A stretch of 33,075 nt of DNA from Prasinococcaceae sp. CCMP 1430 (taxonomy: Eukaryota > Prasinodermophyta > Palmophyllophyceae > Prasinococcales > Prasinococcaceae). Of the stretch, positions 1-8,621 are shown in pieces. Made by a program: the position numbers and the translations under genes. Location of the stretch: assembly GCA_013416795.1 (NCBI GenBank), contig RQSC01001147.1, positions 97,270-130,344 on the forward strand, given 5' to 3'. Every line of letters begins with the position of its first letter. Position 1 is the first letter of the stretch. Under the pieces are notes generated by a model that worked only from the letters and a program-made list of their open reading frames with translations, was not told where the DNA came from and ran no database searches.

Positions 1-227
1 GGCGCCAGCGCTGCTGAGGACACCTGGGAAGACGCTTTGCGCCCGCGAGCGCGCCGAGGCCGTTGCGAGATATTCGTGACTGCGAGTGCGATGCTGACCC
101 CGCCACCGCTCCGCCGCCGCGCTGGTGTGCTGCTGCGCGCGCCGCCGCCGCCGCGCTGCCGCGCTCGCCGCCCGCCGCCCGCCTGCGTCCGCGCCTTACG
201 CCCTCTGTCGCCGGCGCGTCCTCACAG
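1..227 (+). other. Probable intron of RPL19 (start of window)
   Basis: This stretch lies upstream of the first recognisable RPL19 exon and ends in a CACAG acceptor at 223-227. I find no match in any frame to the conserved N-terminus of eL19, so those residues should lie in exons upstream of the window. The tract is very GC-rich and made largely of CCG/GCG runs. The GC-rich open frames crossing it look like composition effects rather than coding sequence. Confidence 0.6.
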
Positions 228-834
228 GCCAGAACATCCGCAAGCTGGTCAAGGACGGCTTCGTCATCCGCAAGCCGACCGTGATCCACTCGCGCGACCG
301 CACCCGCAAGATGCACAAGGCCAAGGCGCTCGGCCGCCACGAGGGCTATGGCAAGCGCCGTGGTACCCGTGAGGCGCGCCTGCCCACCAAGCTCCTGTGG
401 ATGCGCCGCATGCGCGTGCTCCGCAAGATGCTGGCCAAGTACCGCGACAGCAAGAAGATCGGTGCGTCGTACCCGCCGCGCGCGCGCCAGGAGTCCCTGG
501 ACTCGCGACCGCGCCGCGCTCCCCCCCCTCCGCGCGCCGAGCCCCCACAGCTGACAGGCTTCGCTTCCGCGCGTTCCTGCTCGCAGACCGCAACATGTAC
601 CACGACATGTACCTCAAGGTGAAGGGTAACGTGTTCAAGAACAAGCGCGTGCTGATGGAGGCGGTGCACAAGGCGAAGAGCGAGCGCCTGCGTGAGAAGA
701 CCATCGCCGACCAGTTCGAGGCGCGCCGCACCAAGAACGCCGCCGCGCGCGCGCGCAAGATCGCCCGCCGTGAGGAGCGTCTCAACCTCGGCATCAGCGT
801 GGAGGAGCAGGCCAAGGCCGCCGCCGCCCAGTAG
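228..834 (+). CDS. RPL19: 60S ribosomal protein L19 (eL19), 5'-partial, two exons visible
   Basis: Component of the large cytosolic ribosomal subunit. Two exons are visible: 228-461 and 587-834 (stop TAG). They are joined over a GTGCGT...GCAG intron at 462-586, which restores an Asp codon (G|AC). The spliced product reads through the family's most conserved blocks: [72 protein letters not shown], then a basic helical tail ending KAAAAQ. The exon opening at 228 supplies the last two bases of a split codon, so upstream exons encoding about 40 residues are missing from the window. Third positions are almost all G or C, as expected for a highly expressed gene here. The identification is secure. 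Confidence 0.95.
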
Positions 835-1224
835 GGTGCTGTCGGACCACTTCGAGGCTTTATGTTTCGCTGTATAATCAGGGCGCGGCGCACCCGAGCT
901 GACCGCACTCCTAAACGCTGCTGGGGCTATTGTCGAGGACGCGGCGCCGCACACATTTCAGACACGTAATGATGCGGAGCGCATTCTCACTCTGATCGAT
1001 CCTGCGCACGCAATGATGCGCCGCGCGCCGCGCCCTCGGCGCCACACGGCGCTGCCGCCCTTGCTCCCGGTGCGAAGAAGTCTCGGCCCTGCGCAGTTGT
1101 CAAGTTTCTTTAAAATCGTCACAGGTCACCAACCATCCCGCTGCCACGAGCGCACACCGCATCGCGCGCTGTCCGCGGAAGTCGCCCACACGCCGCCACC
1201 GCCGCCTCCTGCCTGCCGCGCTCC
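835..1224. other. Convergent intergenic region between RPL19 and PP2A
   Basis: 390 bp separate the RPL19 stop from the PP2A stop. It must hold both 3' UTRs. There is a local TGTATAAT at about 870 after RPL19 and a T/A-rich patch near 1105. I see no gene in it. Confidence 0.6.
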
Positions 1225-2680
1225 CTAGAGGAAATAGTCGGGGAGGGGCTTCTGCTTGACCTCGCCGTCCTTGGGCTGCGGTCCCTTCGGCGGCGCGTGG
1301 TCGAACTGCAAGAACTGGTGCTGCATGTGCTCATCGACCTCGAGCAACGCCGCCTTGTTGCCACAGCGGTAGCAGTAGTTCGGCGCCGAGAAGATCGTGA
1401 CCACCGACTTCTCGTGCGCCCACGAGTAGCCGTCCATGACCAGCTGGTGGGCGCGCACGATGAAGTCAAGCCCGTTTTGGTGATTGAATTGCTCGGAGAT
1501 GTCCTGGCCGAACGTGTATCCCGCGCCACGCGGCGAGATGCCCCAGCCCACGCGCTCGTCGGGGTCCGACCACAGCAAGTCGCACATGGGCCCCTCGTGC
1601 GGGACCTCCTCGAAGCGGTTTAGGTGGCGGATGTGTTCGAGCGTGTCGAGGCTCGGGCTGAGCCCAGCGTGGGGGCAGAAGAGCTTGTTCTCGACCACAG
1701 CCGCGAGCGGCAGGTAGTCGAACAGATCGGTGATCGCCTGCCACACGCTCGGGCTGCCGTACTTGCGCAGGCACTCGTCGTAGAAGCCGTATACTTGCGT
1801 GATCTGGCGCGACTCGTGGTTGCCGCGAATCAATGTGATGCGCGAGGGGTACCGAACCTGCGCTCGGCAATGCGGTGGAGCAGGCGCGCAGTGCCGCGCG
1901 GCAAACGGGCACGCGCAGCGTCGGCGGCGCGCCAACGCCATCAGTTCGCACGACAAGCGGCGGCAGCGGCTCGTCAGCGAGAGGCCAGGCAGGGGCGAGC
2001 AGAACCGAGCAGCTGCGCGCCCGGAGCAAGCTGTGCCCTAAGCCGAGCAACCGGGGGCGCCCACACGTGACGAGGAGAGCACGCGCGCACGCGCCGCACC
2101 TTGAGCGCGATCACCATCGTCACCGTCTCCACGCTGTAATACCCTCTGTCAACATAATCGCCCAGGAAGAGAAAATTGGTCGTCGGAGGCTGGGGTGCGA
2201 GAAGAGAGGGGAGGACGGGTTGGGGGGGAAGGGGACAAAGGGGGTCAGCTGCCGCCCGCGCGTGTGCACCACGTCACGCAGCAAGAGGTGCAGACCGCGA
2301 AAGACACGCTCGCGCGCTCGCGCGAGGGGCTCCACGCAGCTAGCACACGCGCCAGGGGAAGAGGGGAAGGGGGGGAAGGGGGGAAAACGCGGGGTGCGGG
2401 TGTCTCCTCGCACTGGTCGTCTTCGCTCGCGAGCACATACCTGTCCTGCGATCTGGAAGAGCTCGAGCAAGTCGTGGAACTGGCCGTGCACGTCGCCCAC
2501 GATCGTCACCGGCGCGGGGACGGGCTGCACGTTCGACTCGCGCTCGAGGACTTCCTTGCACTTCGCGCACAGGTCGCGCACGGCCTCCTCCGGGAGGACG
2601 CGCACCTCGCGCAGCGTGCCGATGCGCGCCTCCAGCATCGACGCCTCGTGCGCATCGAGCACTTTCTCCGCGCCGCCCAT
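1225..2680 (-). CDS. Serine/threonine protein phosphatase PP2A catalytic subunit
   Basis: Removes phosphate from Ser/Thr as the catalytic subunit of PP2A, in cytosol and nucleus. Three exons: 2680-2441, 2189-2100 and 1857-1225, with introns GTATGT...CAG and GTGCGG...CAG, all phase 0, giving 320 aa (human PP2A-C is 309). Metal and catalytic motifs are in order: [10 protein letters not shown] (residues 62-71), [29 protein letters not shown], then [13 protein letters not shown] and [11 protein letters not shown]. The C-terminus ends PDYFL, the tail that is methylated on the last Leu in PP2A-type enzymes. The Thr of the usual TPDYFL is Leu here. A 25-30 residue stretch before the tail ([11 protein letters not shown]) differs from animal PP2A. 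The tail and [16 protein letters not shown] favour PP2A over PP4 or PP6. ATG at 2680 lies just 5' of the first conserved block. Confidence 0.93.
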
Positions 2681-3410
2681 GGCTTATTAACCACGCGCGC
2701 GCGCCCCAGGAGCGGCGGCGTGTGCTGGCGTTCGGCCGCGCGCGCCCAGCGCTACGACAGCACCCTCGCCTGTCGTGAGGGGGTCCGCGCGCGCGCGCGC
2801 CCTCCGCCCGAGCCGCGCACCGTCCCCTCCCCCCCACGCACTCGGCGCCCCCCGGCCTCTGTATGGCGCCCCTCGCAGCGCAGCGCAGTGGCCGCCCCGC
2901 GCGGTTTGGGTGCGGCGGATTTCGGACGCGCTGCCGCACCCCCTCCCTTCCAGCCCCCCGCCAACCCCGGCGCGCGCGATCGCGTGCGATTTGATATGCA
3001 AAAAAGAGGGAAATAAACCCTTATTCGCAAATACCTAAATGCCGAAAGTGGGGTGCGCGCGCCGCACGCGCGCGCGCGCGGGGATCTTTGCCTGTGCACT
3101 TGCAAGGGCGCGCTGGGTCGAAACCGGTCTACCTGCGGCCATCGCCGGTCCGACGCGATTCATGACTGGGGTATTTTTGGTCAAGGCCGGCAGGTCAGAC
3201 CGGGAATGCGAATGTGACTTCGGGGCTTTGGTACGTGGGTCGACGCGGGGCAGAGCGACGTCCAGCTGACGCACTTGCACTACACGCGTGTGGGCGCAGT
3301 CGACGGGCCGCAGCTGGACGTCTCGGCCGCGTCGGGTCGTCTCTCGAGCTCGTCGCGCGGCGAGTAGTGGCGAGTACCAGTGTGCAAAGCTAAGAGGCTC
3401 CGCTATTACT
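2681..3410. other. Intergenic: PP2A promoter side and 3' flank of the RRM gene
   Basis: 730 bp between the PP2A start and the RRM-protein stop, both genes on the minus strand. It contains a GC-rich half (2700-2980), an unusually A/T-rich patch at about 2985-3040 and a 12-bp perfect inverted repeat (3257-3268 / 3311-3322). Open frames here are low-complexity Arg/Ala/Pro reading and I do not support any of them as genes. Confidence 0.55.
3257..3322. repeat. 12-bp perfect inverted repeat with 42-nt loop
   Basis: GACGTCCAGCTG at 3257-3268 is the exact reverse complement of CAGCTGGACGTC at 3311-3322. On the minus strand it falls about 90-155 nt past the RRM-protein stop, so it may form a hairpin in that 3' UTR. 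It lacks the AUGA and AA signature of a SECIS element. Confidence 0.8.
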
Positions 3411-4760
3411 TCAATACGGCGCGTACCGCGCCGCCGTGCCGCCTCGGTGGGGGCCGGCAGCGTGGGCGCCACCAGGCGCCCGCCCACCGGTCCCTGCGGG
3501 CGCGTATCCCAGCGCTGGTGTGTTGTGCAGCGACATGTTAGGCCCTGATGCGGAAGGAAAGGTGCCGCCCGCAGCTGCATACGTGTGGGCGCCTATGAAG
3601 TGGGCGCCTGGGGCAGTGCCTGGCATCTGCTGCATCGGCATCTGCTGCTGTGGAGCAACTGGTGCATGCTGCGCATACTGCGTATGCTGTGTCTGTGGGC
3701 CAGGTGCCGCCGCGGCGTAGCCCGAAGCACCGAATGGCAGGTACGCGTGCTGGTATGGAGCTCCCCCCGACGGAACGCCCATATGCGTCCACGGCTGCTG
3801 CGGCGGCGGTAGCGACGGATGCTGCTGCTGAAACTGCTGGAGGTGGGGCGTGACCGTCACGCCGAGAGCGCGGCTTTGGCCAGTGGTGCCATTCGCTATG
3901 TTGCACTTCAGCGGAGTATTGCCGAGCGTCTCGAACGTGCGCGCGATCGGTGGGGCTTGCTGCGCGCACCCCGCGGATTCAGGCTCAGCGTAGTGGACGA
4001 AGGCGATCGCGAGCTTGTTCGCCCCACGTGGCGGAGGTAGATCGACGGCCAGCACGGTGCCAAATTTGGCGAACGCGAGCGAGACATCGCCCGCCCGCGC
4101 GTCGAGTGGCAGCCCACTCACGTACAGCTTCGATTTCGCTTCGAGGTACCTGCCGGAGCCGTCATTCAGCCCAGCGCGCGGGTCGCGCTTGACACCGGGT
4201 GGCACCACCGAATCGTCGTTGATGTGCACCGCAGGACGTCTGCCGCAGAGGGTCACACCCTCGGCGGTCAGGATGCGGTGAGCTCGCTCCGCGAGCTCGT
4301 CGTTCCTGTACATCGCGCGGCCGGTGCCGCCATTCTTTTGCCCCGCGTACATCTTTCCCTGCGGCGGCCGAATCTTGAAGTCCACCAGCCCGACGGCGGC
4401 GCCGAGCTCTTTGAAACCTCTCTTGATGTCGTCCGTCCACGCGTGGAAGGGGAGGTTTGCCAGCCGCAGCACGTTGCGCCGAGCCGCTGCCGTCGCCTTG
4501 ATGACACCCGTCGCCGTTGCGTCAGTGGTGCCCGGAAAGAGCGCCGAAGTACTTCGACCGTCGAACTCCTTCAGGGCCCTCTCCGCGGCTGCGCGGTCGG
4601 TGTACTGGATCACTGCGGTGCCATCGCCAGGCACTTTCACGGCGTGCAGCTGGCCGTGCGGCACGCAGGCGGCGGTGACGGCGTCCTCTTTCACGCTGGT
4701 TGGAAGGCCCTCGAGGAAGATCTTGCACCCAGCCTGCGGCAGAGCAAGCAGCGCCTGCAT
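3411..4760 (-). CDS. RNA-binding protein with three RRM domains and a Q/P/G-rich tail
   Basis: Likely mRNA-binding or processing factor. From the first ATG (4760) the product is 449 aa without introns. RRM1 spans about residues 12-80 with RNP2-like KIFLEGLP but a weak RNP1. RRM2 spans about 94-175 (RNP2-like VLRLANLP). RRM3 spans about 210-285 (RNP2 KLYVSGLP and IAFVHYAEPE in the RNP1 position). After residue 300 the chain is disordered, with QQFQQQHP, QQPW, MPMQQMPG and many G/A/Y/P residues, as in hnRNP or ELAV/CELF-like proteins. The same frame stays open upstream to beyond 5036 (Gly/Ala/Glu-rich) but has no ATG there, so I start at 4760. An upstream exon or a non-AUG start is possible. 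I cannot assign orthology beyond a multi-RRM protein. Confidence 0.82.
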   Translation of the reverse strand: MQALLALPQAGCKIFLEGLPTSVKEDAVTAACVPHGQLHAVKVPGDGTAVIQYTDRAAAERALKEFDGRSTSALFPGTTDATATGVIKATAAARRNVLRLANLPFHAWTDDIKRGFKELGAAVGLVDFKIRPPQGKMYAGQKNGGTGRAMYRNDELAERAHRILTAEGVTLCGRRPAVHINDDSVVPPGVKRDPRAGLNDGSGRYLEAKSKLYVSGLPLDARAGDVSLAFAKFGTVLAVDLPPPRGANKLAIAFVHYAEPESAGCAQQAPPIARTFETLGNTPLKCNIANGTTGQSRALGVTVTPHLQQFQQQHPSLPPPQQPWTHMGVPSGGAPYQHAYLPFGASGYAAAAPGPQTQHTQYAQHAPVAPQQQMPMQQMPGTAPGAHFIGAHTYAAAGGTFPSASGPNMSLHNTPALGYAPAGTGGRAPGGAHAAGPHRGGTAARYAPY

Positions 4761-5089
4761 GTCGCTGCTGCCTGCGGCCGTGTCCCCGCCCCCGCCCGCG
4801 TCCGTGCCCACGTCAGTGCTCGCGCCTCCGCCTGCACCCCCGCCAGCACCAGCATGCGTATCCGCGTCCACATCGGCAATGCCACCTGCGCCGGGATCTG
4901 AGCCGCCTGCCTCGGCCCCAGCGGCCACTATGTGCCCGCCCGCGACCTCTGCGGCGGCCTCGGCCTCGGCCTCGCTGCCTCCGCCGCCGCCGCCGCCTCC
5001 CGCCGCGAACCACGCGCCGCATGCCCGCACCTTCACAACCTCCTCAGGGGGCGGGGGCGCGCGGCGCGCGGCGCGTCTTGGGTGGGGCC
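4761..5089. promoter_or_regulatory. Bidirectional promoter region between RRM protein and HRD1
   Basis: 329 bp separate the divergent ATGs at 4760 and 5090. Both genes must be driven from here. The sequence is G/C trinucleotide-rich (CCG/CCGCC runs near 4980-5005) and keeps an open frame in phase with the RRM gene, so part of it may be translated. I see no TATA box. Confidence 0.5.
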
Positions 5090-7708
5090 ATGGCGCGCCT
5101 GCCGGGCTTCGGCCGCTACCAGCTCGCGAGCGCGGCGGTGACCGCGGCCGCCGTGTGGCACGCGCTGCACACGCGCGGCCAGTTCTATCCTGCGGCGGTG
5201 TACCTCACGTCCTCGAAGATCCACGCCGCCGTGCTGGGAAACCAGGCGTTCGCAGCCATGCTCGCGGCGGGCGCCGCCATCAAGGCGGCGCTTCTTGGGC
5301 CGCTCGGCGAGAGCGAGGTCGAGAGGCTCTTCGAGCGCATGCGCGACGCCGTCATGGAGACGTGCCTCGCGATGACGATTTTTCGCGACGAGTTCAACGC
5401 GGGCTTCGTGGCGCTCTTCGTGACGCTGCTCTTTTCAAAGGTGTTCCACTGGCTCCTTGCGGATCGGGTGGAGCGAATGCCCGCGCAGGCGGACGCCGAA
5501 GCCGCGGGGGTCGGCGCAGGCGCGGGCAGCGCAGTGCGCCACTTCCACCTGCGCGCGACAGCGCTCATGGCGCTTCTCTTCGCGGCGGACACCGCGCTGC
5601 TCAAGCACTGTCTGCAGACGACGATGACCGAGGGGCCGTCGGTGCTGCTGCTTTTCGGCTTCGAGTACCTTCTTCTCGCGAGCACAACGCTCTCTACCTT
5701 TCTCAAGTACATTCTGCACACGGCAGACCGCTCCATGGGGGGCGCGTGGGAGGCGAAGAGCGTGTACCTCTTCTATGTGGATCTGGTGACAGATTTGCTG
5801 CAGCTCTTCGTGTACCTCATTTTCTTCCTGATTGTCTTCGTGCACTACGGCCTGCCGATCCATCTCATCCGTGACCTGTACTCGACGTTTCGTAACTTTC
5901 GGCAGCGCCTGTCCGACTTCGTGCGCTACCGCCGCGCGACGAACAACCTTTCGACTCGCTTTCCGGACGCGACGCCCGAGGAGGTTGCAGCAGACAATGT
6001 GTGCATCATCTGCCGGGAGGACATGGAGGCTGGTGCGGCTGGCTCCGCGCGTCCGAAGAAGCTTGCGTGCGGGCACGTCTTTCACTTGGGCTGCCTACGC
6101 ACGTGGCTAGAGCGCCAGCAGACGTGCCCGACGTGCCGCGCCATCGTGGCGCCCCCGCCGGCGAATGCAGCCCCAAACGGCGCTGCGGACAACGCTCCAC
6201 AGGCGCAGCAGCAGCCCCAGCAGCCCGACGAGGCAGCGCGCGCCGGTGCTGCTGGCAATGATGCTGAGCTTCTGCGGGGCGCAGTGCGTCCGCCTGTGCC
6301 TGCAGAACGTGTCGTGCAGGCGCGCGAGGCAGCGAGGCAGCAGGCGCTCGCAAACCACGAGCACCAACAGGCGCAGGTGGGAAATATGCTCGAGCGAGCA
6401 GCGCAGCTGGAGGGGAGGAGGAACGAAGTGCCAACGGCGGACACGGTGCAGCACCGGCTGCAGCAGCAACAACAACAACACCAGCGACAAGAGGACGAGC
6501 GACAGGAGTCGCGGGCTCAGCAACAGCAGCAGCAGCGACGGCAGCAGCAGCAACCGCAGCAGCAAGGGCCGCAGGCGCAGCAAGCGCAACGGACGCCTCG
6601 AACGCAGCAACAGGAGGAAGCGCAGGCACAGCCGCATCTGGCGCAGCAAGCACAGGCCCAAATTCGTCACGTGCGGCAAGCCACCCCGCCGACGCCGACG
6701 AACGCCTCCACGCCGGGGCACTCGTTGACCCCTCCGGCGCACAGCCCGCAGCAGGGCGTGCCAGGCGTTGACTCGAGCTATCTCGCTATGCTGCAGCAGC
6801 AGGCTGCGGCGGCAGCTGCTGGGGTGCACACAGCTTCGCCTGTGCCGTCCACTGGGACAACACTTCGGGTGCCCGACGGAATCGAGGCGCCCCCCGCCAC
6901 TCCTGCCGGTGGCGTGCCCGCTGCAACGGCGGCACAAGTTGAGGCATTGGCGGTGGCACTGCAGTCACACGCGCACCTACAGATGGCCATGGCGATCACC
7001 CAATACCATGCCGCGGCTGCGACATACGTGAGCGCCGCCGCTGCCCGCACAGGTTCGCCGCTGTCACCTGAATTGCTCCAAGGCATTGGCGCCAGCATCC
7101 CCCCACTGGCTGAGCAACTCACACCGGGGTCTGCCGGCGCACGGCTGTTTGCCTCGGCACAGTCCACGCCACCTCAAACCACAACGACATCGACGACGAT
7201 GGCGCATCGGAGTCCAGGGGATGGCGTCGTGACTGCGGCTGCCGGGGAGGAGGCTGCGGGCCCGTCGAACACGAGTGAGGCGGGAACGCGTGTGACGGCG
7301 GAGGACGGTGGGCAAGGACGTTCGCAGGCCGCGGCCCCCGTCGCAACGGCGCCCCCCTCGCCGGGGACGCAACATTTCATCGATCAGGCCACTGCGGTCC
7401 TGACGCGGGCCGAATCGCTGCGGCTTGGCGAGGTGCCCGCGGCGGCTGAAAGTGCCAGCCCAGGGGGTGAAGGGAGGTCCGGTGGTGTGGAATTCGGCGT
7501 CGAGGCTTCGGAAGCCAGCGCTGGGGCAGGCGCCGAGGTCTGCGAGCCCAGCACTGGCGCGGGCGTGTCCGAGCGCACCGACGATAATGGGCCCAACTCG
7601 CCGTCGGTGAGCGAGTTGCGCAGGCGCAGATTGGCGCATCTCTCCTCGCCCACGAATGAGGGAGGCGAGAGTGGCTCGGATGGCAGCAACTCGCGCGCGG
7701 CCCCGTAA
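5090..7708 (+). CDS. HRD1: HRD1/synoviolin-type ER E3 ubiquitin ligase
   Basis: RING-H2 ubiquitin ligase of ER-associated degradation, acting in the ER membrane with SEL1/HRD3 and Derlin partners. The product is 872 aa in one exon. The N-terminus carries the HRD1 signature (TRGQFYPAAVYL, SSKIHAAVLGN) and multiple hydrophobic segments to about residue 260, including YVDLVTDLLQLFVYLIFFLI and the following HYGLPIHLIRDLYSTFRNF. The RING begins at Cys305 (CIICRED) and continues ACGHVFHLGCLRTWLE...CPTC to about residue 349. The remaining 520 residues are low-complexity: Q-rich at about 450-525, then A/T/S/G-rich. That makes it longer than yeast Hrd1 (551 aa) or human SYVN1 (617 aa). Its stop lies 19 bp from that of the convergent CIA30 gene, so the 3' UTRs must overlap. 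Confidence 0.95.
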   Translation: MARLPGFGRYQLASAAVTAAAVWHALHTRGQFYPAAVYLTSSKIHAAVLGNQAFAAMLAAGAAIKAALLGPLGESEVERLFERMRDAVMETCLAMTIFRDEFNAGFVALFVTLLFSKVFHWLLADRVERMPAQADAEAAGVGAGAGSAVRHFHLRATALMALLFAADTALLKHCLQTTMTEGPSVLLLFGFEYLLLASTTLSTFLKYILHTADRSMGGAWEAKSVYLFYVDLVTDLLQLFVYLIFFLIVFVHYGLPIHLIRDLYSTFRNFRQRLSDFVRYRRATNNLSTRFPDATPEEVAADNVCIICREDMEAGAAGSARPKKLACGHVFHLGCLRTWLERQQTCPTCRAIVAPPPANAAPNGAADNAPQAQQQPQQPDEAARAGAAGNDAELLRGAVRPPVPAERVVQAREAARQQALANHEHQQAQVGNMLERAAQLEGRRNEVPTADTVQHRLQQQQQQHQRQEDERQESRAQQQQQQRRQQQQPQQQGPQAQQAQRTPRTQQQEEAQAQPHLAQQAQAQIRHVRQATPPTPTNASTPGHSLTPPAHSPQQGVPGVDSSYLAMLQQQAAAAAAGVHTASPVPSTGTTLRVPDGIEAPPATPAGGVPAATAAQVEALAVALQSHAHLQMAMAITQYHAAAATYVSAAAARTGSPLSPELLQGIGASIPPLAEQLTPGSAGARLFASAQSTPPQTTTTSTTMAHRSPGDGVVTAAAGEEAAGPSNTSEAGTRVTAEDGGQGRSQAAAPVATAPPSPGTQHFIDQATAVLTRAESLRLGEVPAAAESASPGGEGRSGGVEFGVEASEASAGAGAEVCEPSTGAGVSERTDDNGPNSPSVSELRRRRLAHLSSPTNEGGESGSDGSNSRAAP
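6440..6670 (+). repeat. CAG/CAA-rich polyglutamine tract inside HRD1
   Basis: Imperfect CAG/CAA repeats encode Q-rich runs broken by R, E and A at residues about 450-525 of the HRD1 product. Mixed CAG and CAA codons suggest an old, interrupted tract rather than a pure microsatellite. Confidence 0.85.
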
Positions 7709-7727
7709 TACATACGTTACATGATGT

Positions 7728-8407
7728 TTACATTTGCGCCCATGCGAGTGTCATCGCCCTCAGCTGGAAGGCGCCCGGCCGGAAAGACACGCGCTCACCG
7801 CCGCCATGTGCGTCGCTGAACTTGGAGCACATGAGCGACAACCCCACGGCATCGCGTGCTCGCAGTGGCGGCGCGTCAGGAACCAGGCGCCCGCGGAAAG
7901 AACAAGTGAATGCAGCGAGCGGCAGTACCACCTGCACCTGCGCGCGAGCAAGCGCATGCGCGCGCACGCGCACACAGGCGCACGCGTCAGCGTGTGCCCG
8001 CACCAGCGCGCTCTTGTGCCTGCAGGTGGCGTAGTGCGTCGCACCTCCTCTCCTGCGGGCGCCTCGAAGTCGTGTTGATACGACGGGGCGCCGAAGCCGC
8101 GCTGTGTTCGGACGCTCAGCTTGTACGCGTTGCCGTCCCCGGCGCACATGAGCACGAGTGCGTCGGGCTCGGCGCTTCCGTCTTCTGCTGGCAGAGCGGG
8201 GAGCTCCGGGAGCGCGATGGAGGCGAAGCCGCCTCCGCCCGCCTCGGACACGCTGCCTTCGAATCGCAGTGCGCCGCCGTTGGCATCCGCGTCCGCCGCG
8301 CAGGCGCTCGCGCCTCCCATGACGGTGTCATTCACCGGGCGGCACTGACCCGCGAGCGGCGCGAGGCGCAGGGGGCGCCCGAGCGTGCGAGCGACCGCGG
8401 GGGGCAT
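7728..8407 (-). CDS. CIA30-domain protein (NDUFAF1-like)
   Basis: CIA30 proteins include NDUFAF1, a mitochondrial complex I assembly factor, and plastid or bacterial relatives. Two exons: 8407-8045 and 7937-7728 (stop TAA), joined in phase 0 over a GTGCGA...GCAG intron of 107 nt, give about 190 aa. Family features in order: RPVNDTVMGGAS, LRFEGSVS, GGGFASI, CAGDGNAYKLSVRT, SYQHDFEAPAGE, then across the splice VVLPLAAFTCSFRGR, and RDAVGLSLM. The aligned splice supplies the expected strand followed by P-L-x-x-F. The protein is essentially the domain alone. The 30-residue N-terminus is Arg-rich (MPPAVARTLGRPLRLAPLAG) and could be an organelle-targeting peptide. ATG 8407 is the only in-frame ATG before the domain. 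Confidence 0.88.
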
Positions 8408-8621
8408 CCTGTAGCCCCGCGCGCGCGCGTGCGCAGGGTGTGGTGCGCGTATGGTACCTGTGCACCGCTGGCGCGCCTGATCCGAAAAGGATAGGACGTG
8501 ACGCAGTGTTCGCGCGCACCCCACGCCTCACACCCCGAGCGCTGCAGCGCGAGGGAGCGGGCGGGCGCGCGCCAGAAGCTCCAGCCAGAGCGCTGCAGCG
8601 CGCAGGTGCGGGCAGGGCGCA
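8408..8621. promoter_or_regulatory. Bidirectional promoter region, CIA30 / renalase-like gene
   Basis: 214 bp between divergent ATGs at 8407 and 8622. It holds two close copies of GAGCGCTGCAGCGCG at 8537-8551 and 8588-8602, each centred on the palindrome GCGCTGCAGCGC, so they are plausible paired binding sites. No TATA box is seen. Confidence 0.5.

Noticed and set aside
3257-3322. SECIS element in the 3' UTR of the RRM gene
   Set aside because: A perfect 12-bp stem exists, but there is no AUGA/GA quartet and no apical AA, and the gene has no in-frame TGA.
4324-5874. 516-codon plus-strand frame overlapping RRM gene and HRD1
   Set aside because: It crosses two well-supported genes in the wrong frame or strand. 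No domain was recognised.
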